Positions 1-10,200 of a DNA stretch of 64,000 nt are shown here, piece by piece. Origin of the DNA: Marinomonas mediterranea MMB-1. GTDB taxonomy: Bacteria > Pseudomonadota > Gammaproteobacteria > Pseudomonadales > Marinomonadaceae. Location of the stretch: assembly GCF_000192865.1 (NCBI RefSeq), contig NC_015276.1, positions 372,001 through 436,000 of the forward strand, written 5' to 3'. Position numbers and translations under genes: made by a program. Positions within the stretch are counted from its first letter, which is position 1. Each line of letters opens with the position of its first letter. The notes below the pieces were generated by a model, which did no database searches, had not been told where the DNA came from, and saw nothing but the letters and a program-made list of their open reading frames with translations.

Positions 1-2
1 CT

Positions 3-215
3 GAAAAAGGTGGTTTCGCGGATTATGCCGAAGCATGTGGCGTCGTGCTCGCACTGGCTCATGCTCGTTCAGATCGTCGCTCCAATCAGTTTGAAAAAGC
101 CGTAGTAGAAACCTCTAGCGAGGCTTGGGATGGGTTAATCCAATCGCAGCGAGACTATGCCAAGCAGGTGACAAGTGATTGGGAATGGTTAAGGTCTGTT
201 GAGGCTCACGGATAG
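3..215 (+). CDS. C-terminal fragment of a DUF2252-like protein
   Basis: Only the last 70 codons are in the window, read in the frame that ends with TAG at 213-215. The peptide contains a Y-x3-CG-x2-LA-AHAR stretch followed by a helical tail with a DYAKQV segment. This resembles the C-terminus of DUF2252 (kinase-like fold, function unknown), where a 'CG..LA.AHAR' motif precedes a closing 'YA.Q...D' tail. The assignment rests on this short tail alone. The following lipoprotein gene has its own ribosome binding site about 100 bases downstream. Confidence 0.5.
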   Translation, partial: EKGGFADYAEACGVVLALAHARSDRRSNQFEKAVVETSSEAWDGLIQSQRDYAKQVTSDWEWLRSVEAHG

Positions 216-311
216 CTTTTATTAGTGACTAACTGTCTGTCGTTGATTTGCTTACTGAAAATTGACAGAATGCGCCCTTGTTTTTATCAATATCTCAAGG
301 ATTGTAAGGAA

Positions 312-875
312 ATGAACAAAATACGAAGTATAGTATCTGCTATTGCGATGTCGATTGGCGTTGTTCTATTGGTGGGGTGTAAGTCGCTACCTCAACCTGA
401 AGAGGGATACGAGACCCTAGTATTAGCGCCTTTCGAAGCGAATATTAAGGCTAAGACCAATGGTTATTTAGTGACTCATTTTATCCTGAATAATGATCCC
501 AATTTATCGATCTTAATTGACCCACCATCAGGTGTTAACGACTTTAATGTCAATGACACTATTCCAGCGGGTGAGTATGAAGTGACAGGCTATCGTATTG
601 ATGCCGCTTCGAGAAATAGAATTCGTGCGTCGGGCGGCAAAGGAAAAGTTTATCCTTTGCAAGACGGAAAAACGATTCCTTTAATTGTAAAGAATGGTGA
701 AATGACCATTTTCCCTATCACTGTCGAATATGAGCTAAAACATGACAAAGATGCTGGTCGTGTACGTACACACATTGACTTTCATGCTCAAGATTCTGAA
801 GAACGTGAAGAGTTAATAAAGCGTGCTTTAGAGATGGAAAATGCCGACAAATGGGTTTTGTCTAACCAATACTAA
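312..875 (+). CDS. Putative lipoprotein, function unknown
   Basis: A 187-residue protein starting at the ATG at 312, chosen because AAGGA lies just upstream and the start gives a proper lipoprotein signal: basic MNKIR, a hydrophobic core and a VGC lipobox near residue 24. An upstream in-frame start at 225 would bury this signal. The mature part looks beta-rich and ends with a charged helix. A 'AGEYEVTGYRI' segment suggests a small beta-sandwich of the kind found in envelope lipoproteins, but I recognise no family. The gene ends just before a strong hairpin shared with the convergent fliB-like gene. Confidence 0.7.
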   Translation: MNKIRSIVSAIAMSIGVVLLVGCKSLPQPEEGYETLVLAPFEANIKAKTNGYLVTHFILNNDPNLSILIDPPSGVNDFNVNDTIPAGEYEVTGYRIDAASRNRIRASGGKGKVYPLQDGKTIPLIVKNGEMTIFPITVEYELKHDKDAGRVRTHIDFHAQDSEEREELIKRALEMENADKWVLSNQY

Positions 876-883
876 AGTGTTAG

Positions 884-914
884 CGCAATAGGAAAGCGAC
901 ACTTTCCTATTGCG
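884..914. terminator. Hairpin terminator between convergent genes
   Basis: A perfect 13-bp stem (CGCAATAGGAAAG pairing with CTTTCCTATTGCG) with a 5-nt loop, followed on the + strand by ATTTCTT. It lies between the lipoprotein stop at 875 and the end of the minus-strand fliB-like gene at 926, so it can serve both. Confidence 0.75.
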
Positions 915-925
915 ATTTCTTAACA

Positions 926-2122
926 TCACATTTGATTAAACTGCCATAGATCATCAAGACCTTCTTCGCTTACTACATTGCGCAGTGCTCTTTCCATGGC
1001 GCCTGAACGCTCATGGTTAATCTTCCTACAGTAATTGTATACCCAGTCCACTATCCACTTTTTTTTTGGTGTTAGGTCTTCTTGAGTCACGCTATGAACC
1101 GCTTGGATCACCAAGTGTAATCGCAATGCTAACGTGCGCGCACAGAGAGTATGAAACCACTCTGTTAGGTTTTCTCCGTAGTCTTTTCCGATCGAGGTTT
1201 CAGAAATAAACGGAAAACCACAGCGAGTCATTTCCGCTGCGACAAATCGCTTTAACGTGGTTTGAATCCACACGCTATCAAGCTCACTATGATATTGCTT
1301 TAAAAGAGGCTGGATTTTTACACGTGTTGGCTCTGATTGTTCTGAAATAACCTCAAATGATTGAACGGCCTGTTGGCGAGGAAGGTCAGAAGCGCTGGGA
1401 CGATCAAGATGCTCCAGTAATGTTCCAAGTAACATGGTGACTTTTTCATAATGTCTGATGCTATCGTCAGAGTCGATCTGAACGTCGTTAATGTTCTTAA
1501 GGTCGCATGCGAATAAGATCTCTGGCCATGCATCCATTGGCGACGATTCCAACCTTGGGATGACAGTTTGCAATGAATAAAGCGTGCTCTCAATGTTGTA
1601 TTGCTCATCGAGAACTAAGGTAAGCAGACTGGAAAGGGTGCTTTTCCAGTTCGCATCTGTAATAGATAATGCGTTACTTTTTGGTATGTCTTCACCACCG
1701 CTGTGGTTATCTGGCAGCTTGCTTTCGACGATGTCAAAAGGACGTTTGTCAAACAGACACTTGCGGGTTATTTCCGGACAGCTCATGGTGCCACCTTTGG
1801 TAAAATGTTGTCCAATTGAGCGGTACAGACGAGGAAAGTTGATACAGGTATTAGAAAGAACGGATTCACCATAGTCTCGGTGAATCGAGCAAAGGCCGCC
1901 GTCATTACCAGCACAAGTCGAGTCTTTTCGAGACATGATATAGCCGCCATTATCTTTGGCGATGATGTTGAAAATATCAGGGTAATTGTTGCGATACGTT
2001 TCTACTTGCTTGTCGTCGATGGCAATACGCCAATCCCCGCTGCAACAATTGTCCTCGCATGCATCCGCGAGGCAGTTGAACTCTTCAATGTAATTAAATC
2101 CGAACGTCGTTTGTGGCTGCAT
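926..2122 (-). CDS. fliB: FliB-like flagellin lysine-N-methylase
   Basis: A 398-residue protein with the Cys-rich N-terminus typical of FliB: C17, C22, C26 and C27 in a C-x4-C-x3-CC-x-GDW pattern, then a second Cys cluster around residues 70-80 and another near 115. The family methylates lysines on flagellin and probably carries a metal or FeS centre on these cysteines. The rest is helical and poorly conserved, as in the family. No flagellin or flagellar gene is near, so the target must be encoded elsewhere. FliB family membership is fairly secure, but flagellin as the substrate is inferred from the family. Confidence 0.72.
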   Translation of the reverse strand: MQPQTTFGFNYIEEFNCLADACEDNCCSGDWRIAIDDKQVETYRNNYPDIFNIIAKDNGGYIMSRKDSTCAGNDGGLCSIHRDYGESVLSNTCINFPRLYRSIGQHFTKGGTMSCPEITRKCLFDKRPFDIVESKLPDNHSGGEDIPKSNALSITDANWKSTLSSLLTLVLDEQYNIESTLYSLQTVIPRLESSPMDAWPEILFACDLKNINDVQIDSDDSIRHYEKVTMLLGTLLEHLDRPSASDLPRQQAVQSFEVISEQSEPTRVKIQPLLKQYHSELDSVWIQTTLKRFVAAEMTRCGFPFISETSIGKDYGENLTEWFHTLCARTLALRLHLVIQAVHSVTQEDLTPKKKWIVDWVYNYCRKINHERSGAMERALRNVVSEEGLDDLWQFNQM

Positions 2123-2248
2123 GCTCTTGTCCCGTCATCTAAATGTCCTGATCTAGGTGGAAGAATCGCAGCGAAAGTTCAGTGTAGAGTCATGAAATAA
2201 ACGATTTAATGCGTGATGTTAGATTGCTTGGCGTTTGATTCTTAGGTG

Positions 2249-3184
2249 TTAGATGTTAGGGAACGGGATGTGCTCAAGTACAACATCGCGACAGAGGTTT
2301 CTGAGCCAAGTACTGCCTGCATCTTGCGCAACGGTTTTAGGCCAGCCGATGGAGTAATTGGTGTTTTTGAACTCATAAGGCAGCTTTTGAATCGTTAAAC
2401 TGAACGGGTCTTTGAAGCGCTCTGCTAACAGTTTGCTCGTTGTCATTAACAATTGGGTTTTTCCGACGGCTTCGAGAGCGGCGGTAAAGTAAGGTGTTTT
2501 GAGAGCAAAATGACGCCTTTTGGCGTGTTCGCCCAAGGCAAAATCCGTGATGGCTTTGGCGTTTTGACCAATGTTTACAAGCACATGCTTGTAAGAGAGG
2601 TAATCTTCGAGGCTAATGCTTTCTTGATTGGCAAGAGGGTGTTGCTTAGACATAACGCAGCCAAATTGTTCATGACCTAAACGCTCGACATCGTAATGAT
2701 TTGGCAACATAAAAAGCTCACTGAACAAAACTACATCGATTAGAGAGTCCGTTTCATCAACCGCGATGTTTCCTTTAAACGCGCTGGTTTCTAATGTTGC
2801 GTTGGGTGCTTCGGTATAAAAGCGCTCTGCGATAAATGGCAGGTAGGCTTGTGATTGATAATGGGACGTCTTTATTCGAAATGTTCGGTTGGAGTTGGCT
2901 GGTATAAACTCTTGATCTTGAGCGAGTTGAGACAATTGCTCGATCATCTGTCTAACAGGCGCTTCAAGCCTTAATGCAGTGGCCGTGGGTTCCATTCCTG
3001 TCGCGGTTCGTATAAACAAAGGGTCGTTAAATGCGCTTCTAAGGCGGTTAAGTAGGCGACTCATGGCGGACTGACTGATAAACAAACGATCCGACGCTTT
3101 GCTCACATTCCGCTCTTCCAACAGGTATAGGAGCCCCGTTAGGGATTTTAAGTCCATGTGCAGTAAAGGGTTCGGGAGCATCAT
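2249..3184 (-). CDS. LysR-family transcriptional regulator
   Basis: A 311-residue LysR protein. The winged HTH occupies roughly residues 10-70, with the typical 'ASDRLFISQSAMSRLLNRLR' recognition region, and is followed by a periplasmic-binding-like effector domain. The sequence begins with two adjacent Met codons. A GAGG six bases before the second one makes 3181 the likelier start. It sits 18 bases downstream of another LysR gene in the same direction, so the two may be co-transcribed. The N-terminus resembles the NodD/LeuO-like branch ('DL..L..L.EERNVSKAS'). Ligand and targets are unknown. Confidence 0.85.
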   Translation of the reverse strand: MMLPNPLLHMDLKSLTGLLYLLEERNVSKASDRLFISQSAMSRLLNRLRSAFNDPLFIRTATGMEPTATALRLEAPVRQMIEQLSQLAQDQEFIPANSNRTFRIKTSHYQSQAYLPFIAERFYTEAPNATLETSAFKGNIAVDETDSLIDVVLFSELFMLPNHYDVERLGHEQFGCVMSKQHPLANQESISLEDYLSYKHVLVNIGQNAKAITDFALGEHAKRRHFALKTPYFTAALEAVGKTQLLMTTSKLLAERFKDPFSLTIQKLPYEFKNTNYSIGWPKTVAQDAGSTWLRNLCRDVVLEHIPFPNI

Positions 3185-3202
3185 AAGCCTCGGAAATGGT
3201 GT

Positions 3203-4129
3203 TTAATCGTCTGAGAGTACATGCGCGATTCGTGGTGTCGAAAACTCAATAAAGCGACGAATTTGTATGGGAACATATCTGGATTGTGAATATTGTGCAA
3301 ACACCTCACCTTGATAGGTTCCTGAAAAATGCCAGTCCTGTAGTAATGGAATGAACATTTCACTTTCTAACTCTTCTTTTACTGCAAACTCTGGGAACGC
3401 TGAAATCCCCATGTGTCTGAGTACCGCTTCTTTGCGAATCTCTGAGTGATTGCTGGAAAAATTTCCCTGAGTTTTCACTTTTTCCGTATGCCCTGACTGA
3501 TCGAAGTACCAGATATGGTCGCCTTCGAACTCTCCGAGGGATATGCAGTTGTGTTGGGTCAGGTCTTCCGGTCTAGAGGGAATTTGCTTTCGCTTTAAGT
3601 AAGTTGGGCTGGCACATATTACTTGTTTAACATTAGCTACTTTTCGTGCCACCAAGCCGTCGATAGGCTGGTTGGTTAATCGGTAAATGAGATCGACCTC
3701 ACCACTAGAAGGATCAATAATATGGTCAGATGCAGTGACTTTTAGGGTCAATGTTGGGTTCGCTTCCATAAACTCAAACACGATCGAGGCCAGTATGAGC
3801 TTTGTGAATGCTTTGGGCGCGGCGATGCGTAGCTCACCGGTTAAGTGATTTTGTCGAGACTGTGTTATGTCTACCGCTGACTTTGCCGAGTTAAGCATAT
3901 TCTTTGCTGATTCAAATACTTCTCGTCCGATTGAGTTCACCGCAACACGGCGAGTGGTTCTCTCCAATAATTTTGTCGTTAAACCGGTTTCGAGTTTTGA
4001 AATTGTCCGACTGATGGAAGAGGGAGGTAAACCTAACTTCTTCCCAGCATTGGTAAAGCTGCCTTCTTCTACGACAGCGACGAATACGGCTAACTCGGGC
4101 AGCAGTTCAAGCAATTGATTCGGTGTCAT
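3203..4129 (-). CDS. LysR-family regulator, divergent from a DMT permease
   Basis: A 308-residue LysR protein. The HTH covers about residues 8-70 ('FTNAGKKLGLPPSSISRTIS' region), followed by the effector-binding domain, in the CrgA/DsdC-like branch with 'ERTTRRVAVN' closing the wing. It is transcribed divergently from the permease gene at 4289 across about 160 bases, the usual arrangement of a LysR regulator and its target. I infer that it controls that exporter. The effector is unknown. Confidence 0.85.
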   Translation of the reverse strand: MTPNQLLELLPELAVFVAVVEEGSFTNAGKKLGLPPSSISRTISKLETGLTTKLLERTTRRVAVNSIGREVFESAKNMLNSAKSAVDITQSRQNHLTGELRIAAPKAFTKLILASIVFEFMEANPTLTLKVTASDHIIDPSSGEVDLIYRLTNQPIDGLVARKVANVKQVICASPTYLKRKQIPSRPEDLTQHNCISLGEFEGDHIWYFDQSGHTEKVKTQGNFSSNHSEIRKEAVLRHMGISAFPEFAVKEELESEMFIPLLQDWHFSGTYQGEVFAQYSQSRYVPIQIRRFIEFSTPRIAHVLSDD

Positions 4130-4288
4130 AGGAAAAGAGGCCTCGTGTTTTTATTATGTCGTACGTAGTCGAATATTAATGCTACTTGAGCAATACAGTT
4201 TTCTATTTTTACCCAATTGTTGTTCTAAAGATATCAATTAATATGCCATGACGCTCTTATGTGTGAGCGTTGAGATGGAGAAACGACA

Positions 4289-5248
4289 ATGAGATTAACG
4301 CAATACTATTTTCAAACAACGAAACTGCCGCTCACGGAGTTGATGTTGCTCGCTGTAGCGATTGTGTGGGGCACGAGCTATGGTCTAACGAAAGAAGCAT
4401 TGCTCTATACTGGGGTTTTTACTTTTATCGCATTACGTTTTGGCATTACGTTTCTATTGTTACTGCCACATGTGCTACGAGCATCATGGCAAGGGCTGAA
4501 CAAAGACTGGGTGCGATCACTTCCAACTGGTGTGATTCTGCTTTCAATCTTTCTGTGTGAAGTAATGGGAATTGCGTTAACAAGCGCGACCAATGCGGCG
4601 ATTTTAATTAGCCTCTCCATGATAATGACAGCGTTTGTTGAGAGTTTGACTCGTCGACAGTGGGTGTCTAAACCGTTGTTTTTGACTTCAATCACCAGTG
4701 TCATCGGTGTCGCATTGTTGGCGTTTAATCGACTGGATGCCACAGAGCGATTTTCACTGACGGTGCTTTTTGATCTGAACAGTGGTGATTATTTAATACT
4801 GATGGCCGCTTTTCTAAGAGCCGTAATGGTGACGACCACCAAATATCTTGTAGAGGGGAGAAGAATTACCTCCTTAAGTCTCACCGCGGCGCAGTCGTTC
4901 ATTGTGTCATTGGGGGCGATTGTTTTGGCGGCTGTGTTTAATGATGCTGTGTTCGCTGGAATCAGGATCGAACATGTGTCTTTTGCTCTACCGTCTTCGC
5001 AGGACTTCTGGTTGATTACGGCGTATTTGATTATTTTCGCAACCTTGTTTGCGTTCTTTGCGCAAAACTACGCGGTGAGGAAGGTGTCCTCTACCAAAGT
5101 GGCATTGCTAATGGGAAGCGAGCCGCTTTTTGGTGCAGTGTTCGCGAGTGTCTGGTTGAATGAGTCTTTAAGTGCCTATCAAATGGTTGGTGCAGCTATG
5201 ATTATTATCAGTGTACTTTATATCTCTCTTAAAAATGAGAAAGAATAG
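4289..5248 (+). CDS. DMT-superfamily (EamA) permease
   Basis: A 319-residue inner-membrane protein with about ten hydrophobic segments in two repeated halves, each an EamA domain. The first starts near residue 18 ('LLAVAIVWGTSYGLTKEAL') and the second near residue 160. The C-terminal 'GSEPLFGAVFASVWLNESLS' segment is characteristic of the family. These proteins are usually drug or metabolite exporters. The divergent LysR gene probably regulates it. The substrate cannot be read from the sequence. Confidence 0.88.
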   Translation: MRLTQYYFQTTKLPLTELMLLAVAIVWGTSYGLTKEALLYTGVFTFIALRFGITFLLLLPHVLRASWQGLNKDWVRSLPTGVILLSIFLCEVMGIALTSATNAAILISLSMIMTAFVESLTRRQWVSKPLFLTSITSVIGVALLAFNRLDATERFSLTVLFDLNSGDYLILMAAFLRAVMVTTTKYLVEGRRITSLSLTAAQSFIVSLGAIVLAAVFNDAVFAGIRIEHVSFALPSSQDFWLITAYLIIFATLFAFFAQNYAVRKVSSTKVALLMGSEPLFGAVFASVWLNESLSAYQMVGAAMIIISVLYISLKNEKE

Positions 5249-5382
5249 CGCAATGTTTAAATGGTAGCCATTTGTTACTGTTCTTCCATGATATAACCCC
5301 ATTTCGTGCAGGCTTATAGCATTAATCGCTGATATGTTTAAAATAACATTCATTAGAATAATTTTAATGCTGTGAGGTAGTT

Positions 5383-5748
5383 ATGAACCTAAGTGCGGCT
5401 CGTGTCTTCGTTAGCGATATTGAAGATGCAAAGGCCTTCTATGAGAACATAGGGCTAGCGCTAGAGTGTTACAACCCAGACGCTCAAGTGTGTATTTTTA
5501 ATACAGGGAAAACAAAGCTCATACTGGAATCGGTTTCAGAAAATGAACCGGAATTCGAGCAATCACTGCTTGGTCGATTTACCGGGTTGTCATTTGATAC
5601 CTGTGATATCACTGAAAAATACGAACGACTGCGTTCTTCGGGGGTCGAGTTTAAGGGCCTGCCAGAGCAACAAAATTGGGGGGGATGGCTAGCGACTTTT
5701 CTCGATCCGTCAGGAAACGAATTACAACTGGTTCAGTATACGGATTAG
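5383..5748 (+). CDS. VOC-fold (glyoxalase/bleomycin-resistance-like) protein
   Basis: A 121-residue single-domain vicinal-oxygen-chelate protein. Two beta-alpha-beta-beta-beta modules are visible: 'VFVSDIEDAKAFYENIGL' near the N-terminus and 'FLDPSGNELQLVQY' at the C-terminus, the latter containing the usual metal-ligand glutamate. GAGGT precedes the ATG. Members include lyases, dioxygenases and antibiotic-binding proteins, and nothing here decides between them. Confidence 0.8.
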   Translation: MNLSAARVFVSDIEDAKAFYENIGLALECYNPDAQVCIFNTGKTKLILESVSENEPEFEQSLLGRFTGLSFDTCDITEKYERLRSSGVEFKGLPEQQNWGGWLATFLDPSGNELQLVQYTD

Positions 5749-5784
5749 CGCACCTCTCGCCTTCTTACCTCACACGTCCTCTTC

Positions 5785-5820
5785 TTTGATATTCGTCTCT
5801 CCGCACAGACGAATATCAAA
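5785..5820. terminator. 14-bp perfect inverted repeat, probable terminator
   Basis: TTTGATATTCGTCT (5785-5798) pairs perfectly with AGACGAATATCAAA (5807-5820) around an 8-nt loop. It follows the VOC gene stop at 5748. No clean T-run comes right after it, so an operator role for the next gene cannot be excluded. Confidence 0.5.
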
Positions 5821-5996
5821 TGCTCTCTATTAAATTTTAAATTCACTCTTTTGAATTTCTTTTTTCCTGTGCTGTGTTCTTTTGCGCTCTTCCTATAGAG
5901 TGCGTTTTGAACAGAACGCACGTTTCTAGTCGATCCTATGTCTTAAATTGGCCTGCTTGTTGCTGCTTATTCTCTATCGCGGATGGGAGTGAAAAA

Positions 5997-7232
5997 ATGT
6001 CAGATTTACGGATCAATCAGGAACGTCTTTGGGCGTCTTTGATGGAAATGGCTAAAATCGGTGCCACAAAAAAAGGAGGTTGCAATCGGCTTGCAGGAAC
6101 CGATCTCGATAAGCAAGCGCGAGATTTATTCGTTTCTTGGTGTGAAGAAGCGGGTTGCGATGTTTATATCGATAAAATAGGCAATATATTTGCCAGACGA
6201 GCGGGAGATGATAACCATGCGCCTGCGGTCGCAACAGGCAGTCACTTAGATACGCAGCCTACCGGGGGTAAGTTTGATGGCGTGTTTGGCGTTCTGGCTG
6301 GTGTCGAGGTGCTACGAACACTGCATGAAAATAACATACAAACGCCCACAGCTATGGAGTTTTCCGTTTGGACTAATGAAGAAGGGTCAAGATTTCAACC
6401 AGCGATGCAAGGCTCCGGTGTGTATGCAGGTCGATTTGATTTAGCGACGGAGTTAAACAAAACCGATGCAAATGGTATTCGACTTGGCGATGAACTGAAA
6501 CGAATTGGTTACTTAGGAGAGGAAGAAATAGGCAGTCGTCCTATAGGAGCCTTTTTTGAAGCACATATAGAGCAAGGCCCTATACTTGAAGACGAACATA
6601 AAGCCATTGGCGTCGTGCGCCTAGGTCAAGGTATTCGTTGGTACAATGTTGAAGTGAACGGACGAGAGAGTCACTCTGGTACGACGCCCATGCATTTGCG
6701 ACAGGATGCGATGGTGCCAGCTTCTCTAATCATTGCAGAACTAGAGCAAATCGCATTGCGACATGAGAATGGCTTGGGCACAACCGGATTTATGCAGGTT
6801 TACCCGAATTCTCGAAATACCATACCGGGCAAGGTATCTTTCAGCGCGGAACTGCGCAACCCATCGTCAGACACACTGCTTACTATGCATCAGGAGTTGA
6901 TTTCTTTTTGTGAGACACTGGCGCGAGATCGGAACCTTGATATCAAGGTGGACCCATTTTGGTACTTCGCCCCTGTTGAGTTTAGTGCATCGGATGATGT
7001 AAAAGCGGCGACGCAGTTACTCGGTTATAGTCATATGGATATCTATTCTGGGGCGGGGCACGATGCTTGTTATATGGCGGATCTAGTGCCGACGGGGATG
7101 ATTTTCATTCCGTGTGAAAATGGCATTAGTCACAACGAAATCGAATACAGCTCACCCGAGCAGTGCGCAGCGGGCGCCAATGTTTTGCTGCATTCGATGT
7201 TGCAGGCAAGCGAGCGGATCGTGAAACGTTAG
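5997..7232 (+). CDS. N-carbamoyl-L-amino-acid hydrolase / ureidopropionase family (M20)
   Basis: A 411-residue zinc-dependent amidohydrolase that removes the carbamoyl group from N-carbamoyl amino acids or related ureides. The start at 5997 is chosen because GGGAGTG precedes it and it gives the normal family length. An upstream in-frame start would add about 40 residues unlike the family. Metal-binding motifs are present: GSHLDTQPTGGKFDG (H83, D94), NEEGSRF (E128/E129), AHIEQGP (H190) and GAGHDACYM (H355), plus the dimer-domain motif ESHSGTTPM. The enzyme is cytosolic. No hydantoinase or uracil/allantoin pathway gene adjoins it, so the exact substrate is open. Its 3' end overlaps the convergent 1004-residue gene by 4 bases. 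Confidence 0.85.
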   Translation: MSDLRINQERLWASLMEMAKIGATKKGGCNRLAGTDLDKQARDLFVSWCEEAGCDVYIDKIGNIFARRAGDDNHAPAVATGSHLDTQPTGGKFDGVFGVLAGVEVLRTLHENNIQTPTAMEFSVWTNEEGSRFQPAMQGSGVYAGRFDLATELNKTDANGIRLGDELKRIGYLGEEEIGSRPIGAFFEAHIEQGPILEDEHKAIGVVRLGQGIRWYNVEVNGRESHSGTTPMHLRQDAMVPASLIIAELEQIALRHENGLGTTGFMQVYPNSRNTIPGKVSFSAELRNPSSDTLLTMHQELISFCETLARDRNLDIKVDPFWYFAPVEFSASDDVKAATQLLGYSHMDIYSGAGHDACYMADLVPTGMIFIPCENGISHNEIEYSSPEQCAAGANVLLHSMLQASERIVKR

Positions 7233-10200
7233 CTTTTATAGCCGAGATCCATTCTGAGCTGACTGAGTTTGCTGTCCATTCTGTTTTGTTTCGCATCGCT
7301 GATGGTTTGGACATCACCGCCTGACGTTGAATGGAAGCTTTCAGCTGCCGTATGTTCGCGCTTCTCGAACCGTTCTAGGCAAGCGGTCGCCTTATTTAGG
7401 TCACCTTTGTCAGCGAGTCGCTGCATTAAATTGAGTTGTGTGCTGTTGTCTAGCGTACTGAACAGGGCACTCAGCGTGGTTTCTTTTTGGGAAGGTGTAG
7501 CTTTTTGGAAAACCTCATCCGGGATCGCGAGGAGTTGTTGTGGTGTTCCCGACCAACCGGGAAGTCGCAGAATGGCCGAGGTAAGCGATTGCAGCCCTCG
7601 TAATCGCTGATTTTTTGACGCACTTTTCATATCAGCCATGCTCATGTGTGCTTGCAGTGCCAACACACCTGATCGCCCAGCAGAAGAGACGCCAGGTAGG
7701 CCAGACTGAATCAAGCCATTTAACAGCTCGTCAACGATGGGTCTGTCTTTCCCTAATGTCCATTGTTCTGGTTTTGTTGATCGCGTAATCATTTCCCCAA
7801 GGTGATTGATTACGGACGTTATTTTATTGAGCGTTAAACCGCGCTCTCCATTTTGAAGCTGTTTTAGTCGTAAGGAATCTGGGGAGAGTGTCAGCCGTTC
7901 TGCATCCGACGTTTTCGGTTTTTCGAGTTGGCCTGCAACATGCAGCTTTTGCCATAGAGCGGGTTTGACGTGCGGTGGAATCCGCACCGACTTTATTGCT
8001 TCATTCGCCAGATCATGTATGAGTGTTCGTGCATGTTGGCAGCTCCAAGCTTGCTTGTCTTTTTTCATTAAGAGGCTCGGCGCGTAAAACTGTTCAACCA
8101 GCTCCGCTTGACTCTCTTGCCCAAAAGACAGACGAACAGATTGTTGATTGTCTACGGGGATCATAGTGCGGGTTGTTTGATTGAAGCCGAAGCTGTCACG
8201 AGCGGGCGTGTATAAACCGCTTAGGTGACTGTTTCGGTTCAGAGGAATGTCTTTTTGACCGCTTTCGAGATTTAAGGACAGTGAGTGGGGTTGACTGTTC
8301 TGAGTGAGCAGCCCAAAGGGCAAATGAGCTTCACTATAATCGAATGTTTGATGAACCTTTTGGCCGTTAAATAGGTTCTTATTATCCGGCTCTGTTTTTC
8401 CATTAAACAGATGTTTAGCGGTAAACGTGCTGTTTTCTACTGCCCTATCGACGAGATTAAACTCGTGATCTCGACAGCCTAAAAGGAGAGTCAGTAACTG
8501 GCCATCGTTGTTGGCCATCAAATTTATGTCTTTCTCTATGCCGTTCAAATAGTCGTTGGCTCGCTTTAAATCAGGATCATCAGCGGACAGTATACCGATT
8601 CCTCCTGCCATGACTTTTGCTGTGCCCAGGTTAGCGAATTTCTGATAACTCTTGCAGACGATGATTTTGAGCTTATTTTGCGCAATGTCGTCGCCGAATT
8701 GCTGGCATAGCGTGTCTATGTCCCCTCGTTTTTCTAACGTCGCGTCGAGAATACAATACAGCGGTTGGCTTGTTGTGCTGTTGTTTGTAATAGCGTTGTT
8801 AGCCGTGCTGTGTTGGTTTGTTTGCCTTAATTTTTGTTTTAACGCAGAGGAGACTGCATCAATGTCCCACGCTAGATCGCCTGCTTTTCTAGGCGTGCTG
8901 TGATTGAGTGTCGCGTAGACGGTTGCGGCATTGTCAGACTCAACCATACGGTGGTATCGAAGTTGCTCTACTTCATAGTAGACGGGGCTTGTACCATGTT
9001 TGGATGTCGATAATTCTTCTACGTTTGGGTTGCCAGTAAGGTGTTCTGCAATTTCAAATGCCAGAGTCAATGCACCCATGCCTGAGCTGGCAAGATGGAC
9101 GCGAGGCTCGGGAACGGAAGCGGGTAAAGCGTCTGAGCTGAGTAATGCTTTAGAAATCTGATGCAAGTCGTCGCTGTCATAAGGTTTTGTGGTACTTAGA
9201 CTAACCTGAAGCTCCTCTATCAGCGCTTGGTAAGCATTATTAAACTTACGACTGTCGTGACACAGTTCGGGGAGCGAGTCCGCAATGGCCTTCATGGACG
9301 ATAAACTGTTTGCCAAAATAGGGTTTTGTGCATGGACATCCATCGTCGCTTTTGCGTCGAATACGTCGATAAGCTGGTCGATTAAATCTGCCGCTGTGTG
9401 AGCCAGCTTAGCAGACCCGATGCCATCAGGGATAGCTCTAAGCCGATCGCTGACATTGTGCGAGAGCGTTTGAAACGAATCCAGTAGATCTTGATTATTT
9501 ATCTTAGGGTCCGGCACGAAGCGCTGGCTTTGTGTCGCCGAGGTGACAACAAAGGCCGAAGGTCGTGCGCCATAAACATCCACTAGTTTTCGAGCGGCGC
9601 CAACACTTGCTTGATGTTGAAACTCTAGCGCGTACATCCCCGTTTTTAGTGGCTTTAAGTGCTTCTCTAAGTGTTGTTCAGGCGTGCCACTGATGTCTTT
9701 CGTGCCTCTGAAATGTTCTAGGATTTGTCCGGCCGCATGACGACTGTTCACGAACAGCGCGGGTTTTTTACGGCGACCACAAACCGACCGATAGACCGCA
9801 TCGCATGCATCTTTGTAGTCAAAAGACGGATTGTCCCTAAGATAATCCGACTCCAAATCGTTAATAAGGGTCAGCTGGTTTAGATGGTCTTTTGAAGGGC
9901 GATCAGGCGATGCGAAGGTGAGTCCGTATTGGGCGACAATCTCTTCCGTACCTTTTAATTTCGCTAAGTCGTTTTTGCGGCTTTGCGAGTAATTTGCACC
10001 GCTTGCACCTTCTAAATTCACCGTATGATCAAAACGTAAATGTCGATGCGCACTCTGTTGGAGTGCTTTTTCCGTTTGAGTCAGATCAATGAGCCTTTTC
10101 TTGAGCTGATTCTTACGTAGCTGGCTGTCTGTGTCATCCTGCCCGTTTACTGGTCTTTGATGAGGCTCAGACGACCGAGTGTGCGAAAACGTATGAGATC

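Noticed and set aside
7269..7610. 113-codon + strand open frame opposite the 1004-residue gene
   Set aside because: Ser/Arg-rich low-complexity translation typical of an antisense shadow; no start signal.
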